NCBI RefSeq assembly: GCF_026914185.1
Contig: NC_070570.1
Coordinates: 5,394,001 to 5,458,000 of the forward strand
Length of the DNA stretch: 64,000 nt
Origin: Puccinia triticina
Taxonomy: Eukaryota > Basidiomycota > Pucciniomycetes > Pucciniales > Pucciniaceae
Direction of reading: 5' to 3'
Shown here: piece by piece, positions 10,841 through 20,970 of the stretch
How the letters are laid out: each line of letters starts with the position of its first letter
Position numbering within the stretch: position 1 is the first letter of the stretch
The notes under the pieces: generated by a model
Database searches by the model: none
The model's input: the letters and a program-made list of their open reading frames with translations, nothing else
What the model was told of the DNA's origin: nothing
Program-made: the position numbers and the translations under genes

Positions 10841-11869
10841 TATAATATTACTTTTGTTGCAATCATCACTTTATATGCACTAAACTGTATGATTTCACAC
10901 TTATTATGTATTTACCTTGATTGAGAATAATAATGTACTAATGAAGTATATCTCTCTATGGATTTACCATACATAGAGAGATTACATAATTATTCATGTA
11001 ATTCCTCCTCTGAATTCCGTGGACCTCTTCCCCCTCCTTGGAGTTAAGGATCCCTCTGGGGCCTTGACTCGAAGGAGGATCAGGTCCCTGTAATATAAAA
11101 GGGGGGGGATCTTTCCTCTGGAGAGATCTTCCCCCCAAGATTATTACCATACAAACCCGTGCACCTTACTAGAATTATAGTGAGTGGGGTTTTCCAATAG
11201 TCTACTAAACTTTTCCTTTACAGCTTCAATCTCCTTCGTGTATTTTTCTAGGTACAGGTGGGTGTCATAACACCTGTATCCTAGAAGAACAAGAAGCTCA
11301 TTCCTTGTTTTGAGCAACGGCGCTTGGCTTGATTTATTGCCGCGTCCCCTTACTTAAGTAAGGGTGCTAGTCCCTCCGCCTTCGGCGTCGAGTTGGACTT
11401 TTTTCCACTGGCCATCAGGCTATAGTGTGACCCTTAAGACCTCTGGCCGCTATTTAGCTGCTACAGATAGTCAAAAACCCTATCAGCCCCGTGTCACACA
11501 AGAGACCGGCGCTGACAGTGCCAATGCACCACTCCTTAATAGGAGTGTGTGTTATGAGCCGCTCCTGTGCACGCCATGGCCTACGCCAGAGACATGTCAC
11601 ACTTGTACATACATGTCACAGCTCTGTTCCTCAAAGGAGACCTGGGGAAGATCCTTACCTGTTCCCCATCTAGCAATCAACCTACAAGAGCTAGAAACCC
11701 AGACCCCAGTCCCCCTCCCCAAACATGACCATAACAGTGTGCCAATGCCCCACTCTGTAATAGGAGTGTGCCAATGCCCCAATCTATAATAGGAGTATTC
11801 CATAAAACAAATGGGAAAAACATCAGACAAAGGCAAATGAGCAAGTGATAGGCAAAGAAACATACAACC
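10841..11869. other. Gene-free, possible LTR debris
   Basis: Contains a short palindrome ('TATCTCTCTATGG' / 'CCATACATAGAGAGATTA', ~10950-10985), a TATA-like 'AATATAAAAGGGGGGGG' (~11090) and two dispersed copies of the 29-bp hairpin unit. No ORF with recognisable content. Confidence 0.4.
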
Positions 11870-12216
11870 TTGGTAAAATGACTCAAGAAACTGGCCCATA
11901 AGAACCACGTCCTCCCATTGAAGCTTATTCAGACGTGATTCAAACTTTTTGTCTAGAATTGTAAGTTACTGGAAGGCTAAATTGCATGGCAAGGATGCCT
12001 TGATCATTAGGTAAGTTGAGATCCATCAATTTGGGACAAACTTAAAAAAATGTTTATCCTTGATATCAATGCCAACTGTGTTTGGGGAATTTTCAAAGGT
12101 GTCCATGCAATAAAACAATCCATGAATCCAATGGAAATCATCACATATGTAGTTGATTCACAATTGTCACTGGCAATATTGAGCCCATCATTGATGATGT
12201 GAGCTAGACAGCGCAT
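11870..12216 (-). pseudogene. hAT transposase fragment
   Basis: Reading from 12216 downward, 'RCLAHIINDGLNIASDN' matches the conserved hAT 'RC(F/L)AHI(I/L)N' segment. A frame-shifted continuation ('KLQWEDVVLMGQFLESFY', ~11935-11870) matches the segment that follows it in hAT transposases. Only this piece is present. It is unrelated in position to the hAT copy at 13.7-18.6 kb. Confidence 0.6.
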
Positions 12217-12298
12217 GTGGAATTAGGAAAAAGTTGCAGTGCCAGGGGTAAACTAAAACTGTGATCAAAAAGAAAATGAAGTCAAACCATGGCTGCAG

Positions 12299-12675
12299 CA
12301 ACGGTGGGTAGTTACTTTGCCAGTAACATTAACACAATGGTAACGTAACAATTTTTCAGCCGTTATTGTTACCGTTATTTGTAACAACAGTGTGTTACGG
12401 TACTGCTGCAACATGACAGAAAAATGATGATGTTTGTTACATTACTGGCGCCTGCGGAGCGCCAGATAACGCCTGATAACGGCCAATTTGGGCCCGTTAT
12501 GCATTATCTGGTGGATAACGCGCAGTAACAACCTTAAAAAAGAGCCCGTTAAGTTACGCGCAAGGCCTGCAAAGACCTTGTTAAAAATAATGTAACGGGC
12601 AGCTGCAGGTAACAAGGGTAGTTACGTTACCCAAATTACGTGAATAACGTAATGTAACGTAACTACCCACCGTTG
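12299..12675. mobile_element. Palindromic MITE, family A (copy 2)
   Basis: Terminal inverted repeats CAACGGTGGGTAGTTAC ... GTAACTACCCACCGTTG, flanked on both sides by GCTGCAG (12292-12298, 12676-12682), a 7-bp candidate target duplication. The interior is palindromic with 'GGATAACGCG' and many TAAC/GTTA words, like 10087-10485. Confidence 0.8.
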
Positions 12676-12692
12676 GCTGCAGTGTTTTCTTG

Positions 12693-13159
12693 CACTACAA
12701 GAAAAACTCTAGAAACTGCCAGCAGTTGACATGCAGCATACTCCACTGTAACTTTCATTGTAACTCCACATAATTAAATCATGCCCTTTCATGCACAGTC
12801 ACTGCGTAATGTGTACATTGACTGTGCATTCAAGGTTGGTACACTACAAGAAAACTTCAAGCAACTGTCACCAGTTGAAATGCAGGAACTCTGAGGCAGC
12901 TGGTGGACTTAGTTTGACCTTTGTATAAGGTTAACTCACACAAGATTTAATGCACAAAAATACAAATTTCACATGTTTGGGTGGAGTAACAATGACCATT
13001 ATGCTGGACTATCTTGCATTAATTCAACTGTCAGAAGCTGCACTATTTTTTCTTGTAGTGGTTGAAATAACCTTTGATAAAGGCTTCAGTATCACCTCAA
13101 GCTACCTTTAAGCTTCTGAATCTCAACTGCTAGCAGTTTCTAGATTTTTTCTTGTAGTG
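12693..13159. mobile_element. Miniature CACTA (EnSpm-type) element, outer
   Basis: 467 bp. The left end CACTACAAGAAAAACTCTAG and the inverted right end match over ~36 bp, including 'AGAAACTGC(C/T)AGCAGTTGA'. A perfect 3-bp duplication TTG flanks it (12690-12692, 13160-13162), as expected of CACTA elements. Non-coding. Confidence 0.9.
12842..13060. mobile_element. Miniature CACTA element nested inside the outer one
   Basis: 219 bp with CACTACAAGAAAA ... TTTTCTTGTAGTG ends inside 12693-13159. Flanks are GTA and GTT, a near-match 3-bp duplication. The inner TIRs are related to, but distinct from, the outer ones. Confidence 0.75.
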
Positions 13160-13162
13160 TTG

Positions 13163-13729
13163 TGCATTTTCAACTGTGAAAAATGCAACATTGCTGACAA
13201 TAGAGATGGAAATTTTGAACCCATGTACCCACTTGACTGCACCAAATCCTGAAATCTGTGCCTGCATCTGAATTCTTTGGCTTTCACCTGCTGTCCTGGG
13301 CGGGTACCTGTGTGTATTGCCAAAGACTTGCACATTGAATCAAATTGATTCAAGTATTTGTATTTGATTTGAGTCGAATAATGCTGGGTCCTATTTTAGC
13401 TCAAATATTTGCTCATATTGCCACCCGGAGCCTTTTGGACCCCGGAGGAGCTTACATAAGTCATTGGCTGGCCCCGGGGGCCCCCATAGACAACCGGGGC
13501 TGCAGATATGATTGTGTGACCAGTGGACCTGGTCTTGGACCACCACCCTAGACTATACCAGTGACTACGACCAGCAACCGTTGAACAAGGCAACATTGTT
13601 TCCTGCCCAGAAGTGGCTTTGAAAGGTAGGTACTGGTTTTTATCTAATCTATGAGGAAGAATGATCAAATGGCTCATCCCAATGATCATGTCCGGTTCTG
13701 GTTTGTTTACAAATGAAAATCACAGAATC
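13163..13729. other. Intergenic between the CACTA nest and the hAT gene
   Basis: No gene recognised. It may contain the 5' end of the hAT element, but no 8-bp duplication or hAT terminus was located. Confidence 0.4.
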
Positions 13730-14236
13730 ATGGTGACAGCCAACAATCCCTCCCCACAAGCCAAACCAGCTCCCCAATCCAATCTACCACCATCATCCAA
13801 AATCCCTCTGAAGAGACGTAGATCTGTTGCTTTCAACCAATCGGAGACCACAATATTCTTTTTTGGTCCTCCCAATTCTGAATGGAAACGGCTGTGCTTG
13901 ACTGGGGACTGCGGAGATGCGCTAGTAGCGAACAAGATGACTAAGGCAAACTTTTTCAACCATGTAGCTCTTGGAATCCCGGCAAATGGGAACTTGCACT
14001 CAAAGCTTCCAAAAATGCCAAAGAGGGTATCAAAACTCTGCAAAGCTCTGGTACCCCGGCCGCTTCCCAGCCAATATCAACATCTAAAGCTAAAGGACCT
14101 CTCCAACAGCTTATGCTCAAGTTGCAACAGTCTAACTTCAATACCAATCTTATTGAATGGATCATTGCAGACCAAGTCTCTTATGTAAAGGTCAAAAGTC
14201 CAAATTTTTTCAAGATGATTGAAGGACTGGACCCAG

Positions 14237-15160
14237 TGTGGAACTACTCTGAGGGAAGAATAGAGCTTGAGAGGGATTTGGTGCTTGAAGGGCTGCCTCT
14301 CAGGGGAACAAGAAAAAGAATATAAGAGTATGGACTCTTAAGGAAAGGTGTGGCTATAGAGGATTCTTGAGGTATGTCTAAGGGTATACTTTCTACCAAT
14401 CTAGTAGCAAGGTAAAGGTAATGTAAAGTCTGTCCAACCTGATATATTTGGCATAGACTTATCAAGCTTGACCACTCTGATTTAATTGCATAAGCTAGGC
14501 TAGTGAATGCTGACCAGTGATCTGGATTGCTGGGACAGGATCTGATGGGGAAAAAAAGGTGAGGCCAAAGAGGGCAGACTATATACAAAATATTATGGGG
14601 CTGAATTGTGGTTGGAAGAAAAGATGAAACAGTGAAAATTCCCAATCAAGGGGCTGAGGCTGAAAATGCTATGGGGATGGAAAGTTTTGGAATGAGGCTG
14701 GAATGTGGAGAGACAATGAAAAATCAGAAGGGATTACATATCATATGAGAGGCTGAAAAGGGAAGGGCTGAAACCAAAGTGGACAAGGGGTAACCAAGAT
14801 GGGATCTCTATGGTTATTACATGTGTGGCTAATTCCAAAATGGGGTTGTTATGCTGGATTGGGAAGGGAGGAAAAGATGATGAATATCCAGGGTCTTTCC
14901 TAATAGTATGGCTCTGTCTGATGGGTGACTTTCTCCCACTTGTGCCTAGCTGGGAGCCTGAGGAGTATTGAGTTGGTGTAGGTGGGTATCCAGAAGGTGG
15001 GGGAAAATGGTGAAGAGAGAATGGGGGGGCCTGTTGTTGAGTAAGAGTTGTCCTGGCCTTGATGCTTGAGGGAGGTGGATGCTTGAGTATTCCAGAGAGG
15101 GTAACATTGAGGGGAAAAGACTTTTGATTTTGGTGCCATATTCAGGATTGGCTTACCACA
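14237..15160 (-). mobile_element. Solo LTR, same family as the 43.6-54.9 kb Ty3/gypsy element
   Basis: 924 bp, TGTGGAACTACTC...GGCTTACCACA, flanked by CCAG on both sides (14233-14236, 15161-15164). It shares blocks with the 722-bp LTRs at 43.6 and 54.2 kb ('ACTACTC', 'GGCTGCC', 'GATGAAACAGTGAAAA.TTC', 'AATCAAGG'). Removing it and one CCAG rejoins the hAT reading frame. Length matches the 5' LTR at 58,593. Confidence 0.85.
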
Positions 15161-15486
15161 CCAGGGATCTCAATCTTCAGCAAACATAAATTATCTTGCC
15201 AAATAAAGGCCCTGCATGCGGATAGTAAACCTGTTGTTTTTAGCTTCTTAAAAAATGAATCCAAGCGCTTCTCTTTCACAACCAATATCTGGTCCTCAGC
15301 TGGTGGAACCCCTTATCTCTCACTTAATTGCCATTTCATCTTGAAAGCTTGGAAGCCAACTTCAGCAACAATTGGCTTCAAACCCTTCTGAGAAAAGCAC
15401 ACTGGAATCAACATCCACGACAAAATGCTTGAGATCTTTGAAGATTTTTTCCGTCATCACAAACTTGGCTCAACTTCAAAAAATAA

Positions 15487-17018
15487 GGGACATGCTAAAT
15501 GCACCCCAAGTTTTTACTTCATGGACACCAAAAAGGGGTACAGCTGATGTGTACCCCAAACCACTTGGGGTGTACACTTACACACCCCTGTGAAGATGGG
15601 GTGCAGCACCTCATACCCCATGGAAGTTAGAGTGAGCCACAGGGTACCCCAAAACAAGTGAAATCTATGGTGTACATGGCCATGACACCCCATCATAATG
15701 GGGTGCAAACCCCCTGCACTCCAATCTGATACCCTGTGATAGGGGTGAGCCCCTTCACACCCCAAATGTACATATCTGGCACCCAGCCCAACTTGTCACA
15801 CCGGTCACGGCTTGCCACCAAGAGGAAAGACCAGTCTTTCCTAAGACCTGCACAAACCAGTCGGCCGGTCTGTGCCCTCCCCTCAACCACCGGTGTGCCG
15901 GTCATCAAGGAGAATAACCCCCCTTGATGCCCGGGCGCACAGACCAGTCAGCAAGGGGAGCTGCTACGCCCATTGATCCCCGGCACAGACCAGTCATCAA
16001 AAGGAGTACCACCTCCTCTCGGTGACTGGCAAAAACTGGGTATCGAGAGGAGGTAGACTCCCTTGATTCCCAGGACAGACTGCACATTGAGGGGAGTAGC
16101 AACTCCCCTCAATGACCAGCACCAACCAATTATTGAGGGGAGTAGCAACTCGCCTTGATGACTGCTACTTCCCTCAATGACCAACACCAATCAATCATCA
16201 AGGGGAGTTGAAACTCCCCTTGATTTCTGGTCTCTGTCAGTCATCAAAGGGAGTAGCAACTCCCCTTCATGATCTGTCTGGTTTGGTTATCAAGAGGAGT
16301 TGCTACTCCCCTTGATGAGACCAGTCATTGAGGGGAGTATCAACTCCCCTCAATGATTGGTTGGCATTGGTCATTGAGGGGAGTTTCTACTACCCCTGAT
16401 GACCGGTTTGAAGGGAGTAGAAACTCCCCTCGCTGACTGGTCTGGGTTGGCCATTGAGAGGATTTGCTACTCCCCTCAATGACTGGTCTGGGTCGGTCAT
16501 TGAGAGGAGTTGCTACTCCCCTCAATGACTGGTCTGGGTTGGTCATTGAGAGGAGTTGCTACTCCCCTCAATGACCGTTCTGGGTCAGTCATCAAGAGGG
16601 GTTGCTACTCCCCTCAATGACGGGTAGGTACCGGCGACCCAGGAGAGTCCACCTCCTGTGGATGCCCGGTATGTGTCGGTTGCCAAGGGGAGGTGGGAGT
16701 ATCAACTCCCCAACGATTGGTCTGCGCCGGGCATTGATTGGAGTCCACCTGCCCTCAATGACCACCTCCAGAAGTGTGTTTGGGGTGCACCCCTCATGTA
16801 CACCATCTCTGTTGGGGTAAATTGCATTGCACCCCAATATCTAAGCTCTTTAGGAGTTTTGATGCAAGTACCCCAATGTTTTTGGGGTGGCCAGGTGGGT
16901 ACCCCTTGAAGATTGGGGTGTAATCAAGAATACCCCAATTTTGTTGGTGTGCCCAGTAGTGTACCCCTTTTTGTTGGTGTACATGAAGTAAAAACTTGGG
17001 GTGAATTTAGCATGCCCC
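15487..17018. mobile_element. 1.53-kb TIR transposon with 8-bp target duplication
   Basis: Ends GGGACATGCTAAATGCACCC and the near-perfect inverted GGGGCATGCTAAATTCACCC, extending ~50 bp to 'AAGGGGTAC'. The 8-bp duplication AAAAATAA is perfect (15479-15486, 17019-17026). Excising it with one duplication restores an open hAT frame. No transposase ORF. Subterminal zones (~15500-15780 and ~16780-17000) are full of ACCCC/GGGGT words and the centre is a hairpin minisatellite. The 8-bp duplication fits hAT or another 8-bp superfamily; its termini are not typical hAT, so the superfamily is open. Confidence 0.9.
15940..16770. repeat. Hairpin minisatellite, ~46-bp units
   Basis: Best units near 16435-16620 have period 46. 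Each contains an inverted pair 'GTCATTGAGAGGAGT' / 'ACTCCCCTCAATGAC' separated by a few bases, joined by 'TGGTCTGGGT'. Units to the left are more diverged. It lies wholly within the 1.53-kb element. Confidence 0.88.
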
Positions 17019-18620
17019 AAAAATAAAATAGCAATCCACATTGAAGATTCATCTGATGACCAATCTAGCTCACCCAATACCGCTTATGAAAATGAAAATA
17101 GTCAATCCAATTCCGCACCGTCTAGTCCGAATGAATCTCAATTGGCTGGCAAAATTGATCTCTTTTATCTGGGAAAGCGAATCATATTGATCACTCTGGA
17201 CAACGCTTCAAACAACAACAAATTTATTGAGACGGCCCTCACCACTCAGATGCTGATCTCTCCGGAAGCTCATGTCAGAAGTTTTGGAAATATCCTCAAT
17301 CTTGCGGTGAACGAAGTTCTCAAAGTCATCAACACTTCCTTGACAAAGCTTCAATCAGTTGTTTTACATGTCCAACAGTCTGATCAAGTTTTCAGTTCAT
17401 TTCAGCAGCTCTGTAAGGATAATGTTGTCAAACAATCAAAACCCGTCATCAATGTCGCCACACACTGGAATTCCACCTTTGACATGCTTGATGCAGCCCT
17501 TGTTCAAAGACCAGCAATTGAAAACCTTATCTCTTCATACATGAAATACAACCAAGCTAGTAGTCAAGACTCAAAAGGGAAAAAATAAGATCAAGTCTTG
17601 ATCAAAGAAGAATGGGAAGAATAGCTTGGCAAAATCTCATATTGTTGATGTGATGCAGGGGGAAAATGATAGGAAAACTTGTGAGATTGTGAGTATTTCT
17701 TGAAAATTTCAGTTTTATTTGTTATGATTCAGCTTGGTTTCTAATATAAAACTTTTTATATAACAGGAATTAATAACAAATGATGAATGGAATCAATTTG
17801 AATTGTTCCACGCTTCCTTGGAGAAGTTCCAACAAGCGTCAATTAACACCCAAGGTGAATCCTATGCAACTCTTACAATTGTCATCCCGTGGTACAAGGC
17901 ACTCATGGACCACTGCAACAAAACAATCAAGAAGTTCACCAATTCTTGTCGTCAATTGAGATCAGTCATGATTGAGGCAGCTAATGCTACCCTTGAAAAA
18001 CTCCAAGGCTACTATTTGGTCCACTTCCACCATTCTGTCCTTGAAGTTGTTTTGGATCCCCGCTTCAAGCTTGCTCTTTTTGACCAACAACCATGCAACC
18101 CCAATGACAATGAAAGACCTGATGTAAATGGCAAGAGTGAGAACCAGATTCAGTTCAAAGATGAAGCAATGAAGATTTTACAATTGGCCTTCAAAGATTA
18201 CTCAGCCAAATATTCAGTCAAGAAGAAATCCACCTCTGAATCCGAGTCAGTTTCCAAGAAGGTAAAAGATAAAATCCAGTTCCACCCATTACAAAACTAC
18301 AAGAAGGTATCCAAGCCATCACCAAACGGCAAAATTGAGACCTACCTGCAAATGCCTGATCCAGCTTTTGAGAAAGATATCATTCAATGGTAAGAGGAGA
18401 ATTGATACGTACTTCCAACACTTTTGATGATTGCCAAGGACTACCTTGAGATTCCGGCCAGTTCAGCAGCAAGTGAACAAGTTTTCTCTCATTCAGGTAA
18501 TCTAGTTGTGGTAAAAAGATTTAATCTCTCAGGTGACTAAGTCAAATCTAACATGTGTATGAGGTCTTGGCTCCAAGAGAATTTAGTTGATATTTCTTAT
18601 AATTCCATTAAATCTGAGTA

Positions 18621-19104
18621 GTAGTTCTTTTTTTTATCCATTTCCTTTCAAAAATTTATATATATTATAGTATAGATAAGCATAAAATAGCTATAAATGA
18701 TTGAAAAAAGCAATACATTACTGTCTGAATTTATATACAATCCAAAGAAACCAAAAATATCATTTTTGGTGTTTTTGGTATAATTTGAGTCAAATATCTC
18801 CAAATACTGTAGTTTTCAACAAATCAGTATTCAAAGGTCCCAAAAAACATGTCGAATACCGCTGTGCTAGTCTTTGTGGATTACACAGGTACACACCACT
18901 TAAAATGTACTTATGACTGGCACCAACCAGTCCTCCATTACCAGTTTTGCTAGTCTTTAATAGGTATGCAAACACTCTCCACATTTTGTTGTGCTAATTG
19001 GTTGTGTACCCTCTTCATGATTGGTCTGTGCCGGTAATCAAGAGGGTTTTTTACCAGTCTGTGCCAGTCATCAGGAGGTTATGTAACCTCAATGCTGGTC
19101 TGTG
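18621..19104. other. Non-coding, with hairpin-motif remnants
   Basis: AT-rich to ~18840. Then come weak copies of the 'GGTCTGTGCCGGTAATCAAGA' minisatellite type at 19018-19096, which continue beyond the inserted element at 19714-19760. Confidence 0.5.
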
Positions 19105-19705
19105 AGGACCCCAGCAAGCCCCTACTAGACACCCTTACGTGATACCCTGGGAATTTGCCATTTTGAAACGGCTGTAGTTTTGATTTTTTGGAGAGAACCA
19201 ACTGTTTGAAACCAACTACGTCAGTATGTTCAATTTTGCAAATTTTGGCGTAGTGGATTGAAACAAGTTGCATAAGTAACATCTGCAGCCATTTGTGGGG
19301 GTTTTGGATAAGAAAAGTCCAAAATTGATGTTCTGGTTATCATTGCTGATGCATTGATTAAAATCAACAAAAAATCACTTTTAGAAGCCTTTCAGACCTT
19401 CCTCAACCCTTATAATGTAACATGGGAGCAGGAGAGATCAGGGAGGAACTAATATGTATGCACACTATGTTTGCACCTTTAAGCACAAAAACAAATTGAA
19501 ACAAAACATGTAAGTATGTCATTTTTTCCCTTGGAAGGGAAGACCAGATTGAAACAGGGTACGTCAGTATGTCCCAGAAGAAAAAAATCCCAGAACTGTC
19601 CATTTGAAACAAGTTTCACATGTTTACATAAGTATCATTTTTGCCAAAAAAATCATTTTGAAACAATTTATGTAAGGGTGTCTAGTAGGGGCTTGCTGGG
19701 GTCCT
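19105..19705. mobile_element. 601-bp MITE with 8-bp duplication and subterminal repeats
   Basis: Perfect terminal inverted repeat beginning AGGACCCCAGCAAGCCCC and running through 'TACTAGACACCCTTA' (~33 bp). Flanked by GGTCTGTG on both sides (19097-19104, 19706-19713). The interior carries about five diverged copies of 'TTGAAAC(n)ACGTCAGTATGTC' / 'TTGAAACAA(n)TATGTAAG', possible transposase-binding repeats. Non-coding; superfamily undetermined (8-bp duplication class). Confidence 0.88.
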
Positions 19706-19713
19706 GGTCTGTG

Positions 19714-20320
19714 CCATTCATCAAGAGGGTTGTTGACTCCCTTGATGACCAATTGTAAAGACCCACACATGTGGGTGGGTGTGCCTGGGTACCTGCTCCA
19801 TTTTCACCACAATCTCAGACATCCACACCCTCCCCTGCGGGGAGGTAAGTTGCTTTGCAAACCGACCAGCAGAGGGGGGCTTGTGTCAAGTTTGGTTCCT
19901 GCGAGACGGCATCCCCCGTCCAATAGACAGATGCAGGCTTGGTGGTGTAAGAATGTGGGATCCAGAAATATCCGCCCATATCCGCAGTTTTCGGAACCTC
20001 GGCTCTCAGATATGTATCTGGGGCGATCCGCGGTCCCTTACCGGATATCCCGGATTATCCACCGGATATCCCGGATTATCCACCGGATATCCCGGATTAT
20101 CCACCGGATATCCCACGCGGGATATTGGCTAACGGTTGAAGTCGAAGGAATGAGCTTAACCGAGCCTCCCAGTGAGACTTCTTCGTACATCTCCCCGCTT
20201 GCAGAGGTTGGTCCTGGACATTAATTGACACTTGATTTTTTTTTCGGGAGACAAACAGAAATTAAAAGGGGAAGGACGAGTATTCGGATTGTTTGATGGA
20301 TGGACGCTATGAGAGACTGG
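19714..20320. other. Intergenic; holds a 21-bp tandem repeat
   Basis: No gene seen besides the repeat at 20041-20112. The right part is the 3' flank of NOP10. Confidence 0.5.
20041..20112. repeat. 21-bp tandem repeat, 3.4 copies
   Basis: Unit 'CCGGATATCCCGGATTATCC' plus A repeats exactly three times and then trails off. Every unit contains the palindrome CCGGATATCCGG with small changes. Confidence 0.9.
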
Positions 20321-20788
20321 TTACATTGGCTTGGAGGGGAGCTGGGTGGGTAGAACCCCGAATCGTTTTTTGATTGTTACTCGATGGCGAGAGAATCTGT
20401 CGTTTGTTTGTTAGACCGAGGTTTTTTGAGGGGAGGAGAATGTTTCAGTGTCCAGAATTTCCTATAGATGCAAGACGACGACGACGAGCGGAGTACTTAC
20501 TTGTCGTCAGGAGAAAATCGAGCTGGTTGAGGTCAGAATGTGGGAGTGGAAGTTTTCTAAGCTATTTTTATTTTCAACATACGGTGCAATCCTACCTTTG
20601 AGTTCTCTTACCTGGATGGGCGGATTTGGTGACTTTCCCTTCGGCAGTGGTTTTCTTGAGGGTGTAGATCCTAAAAAGAAAACGGTTCATGAGCCGAGAG
20701 TATCTAGTCGTGCTGTTGTTTTTACTTTGAGCATTAGTGGGCACACATACCGGTTTCCGTCTGAGTCGAAGGTGTACTGGAGATGCAT
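20321..20788 (-). CDS. NOP10: NOP10, H/ACA small nucleolar RNP protein
   Basis: Complete four-exon gene on the minus strand: 20788..20751, 20670..20612, 20522..20501, 20396..20321, 195 coding bases, 64 residues, which equals the usual NOP10 length. All introns are GT-AG and all joins keep frame. The product begins 'MHLQYTFDSDGNRIYTLKKT', then '[20 protein letters not shown]', then 'KKRFGVLPTQ'; these are the conserved blocks of the family. NOP10 belongs to the dyskerin/Cbf5-Gar1-Nhp2 complex that pseudouridylates rRNA in the nucleolus. One exon is only 22 nt. It is divergent from the CSN3-like gene, with 182 bp between start codons. Confidence 0.96.
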
Positions 20789-20970
20789 CTTTGCTTGGGT
20801 TGGTTATGTGTGAGGTTCGTTGCGTTGCTGCAGAACCAGTCGATAAATTAACGATGATATGCATATGCAAGGTGCTGTGTTCTGCTTATGTAATCCGCGC
20901 CATCATCCTGGATTCATGGAGTCTGCACCGGCCCCAGCCACCACCCACTCATCTCAACTTGGCCTCGACG
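20789..20970. promoter_or_regulatory. Bidirectional promoter, NOP10 / CSN3-like
   Basis: The 182 bp between the two divergent ATGs must hold both promoters. No TATA box is obvious on either side. Confidence 0.6.

Larger units (their letters stand above)
13730..18620 (+). pseudogene. hAT transposase, split by two insertions and frameshifts
   Basis: Pieces of one hAT transposase lie at 13730-14236, 15161-15486, 17027-17588, 17767-18393 and 18420-18620. In order they show 'NLIEWIIADQVSYVKV' (conserved N-terminal), 'KRFSFTTNIWSSAGGTPYLS' (S(F/L)TTD.WSS block), 'LITLDNASNNNKF' (the D-N block), 'HVRSFGNILNLAV' (RC.AH.LNL block), 'VATHWNSTFDMLDAAL' (TRWNST block) and a hATC tail 'IPASSAASEQVFSHSG ...MRSWLQENL'. 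An intron-like gap lies at ~17589-17766. Stops and frameshifts (for example TAA at 18538-18540) show it is inactive. The gaps at 14237 and 15487 are the two insertions listed next. Confidence 0.85.

Noticed and set aside
10880..11290. A complete copia-type LTR
   Set aside because: TATA-like and U5-like parts are suggestive, but no matching second copy, TG...CA border or duplication was found.
15940..16770. Regularly spaced repeats that look like a CRISPR array
   Set aside because: Units are tandem and self-complementary with no unique spacers, lie inside a DNA transposon, and the genome is eukaryotic.
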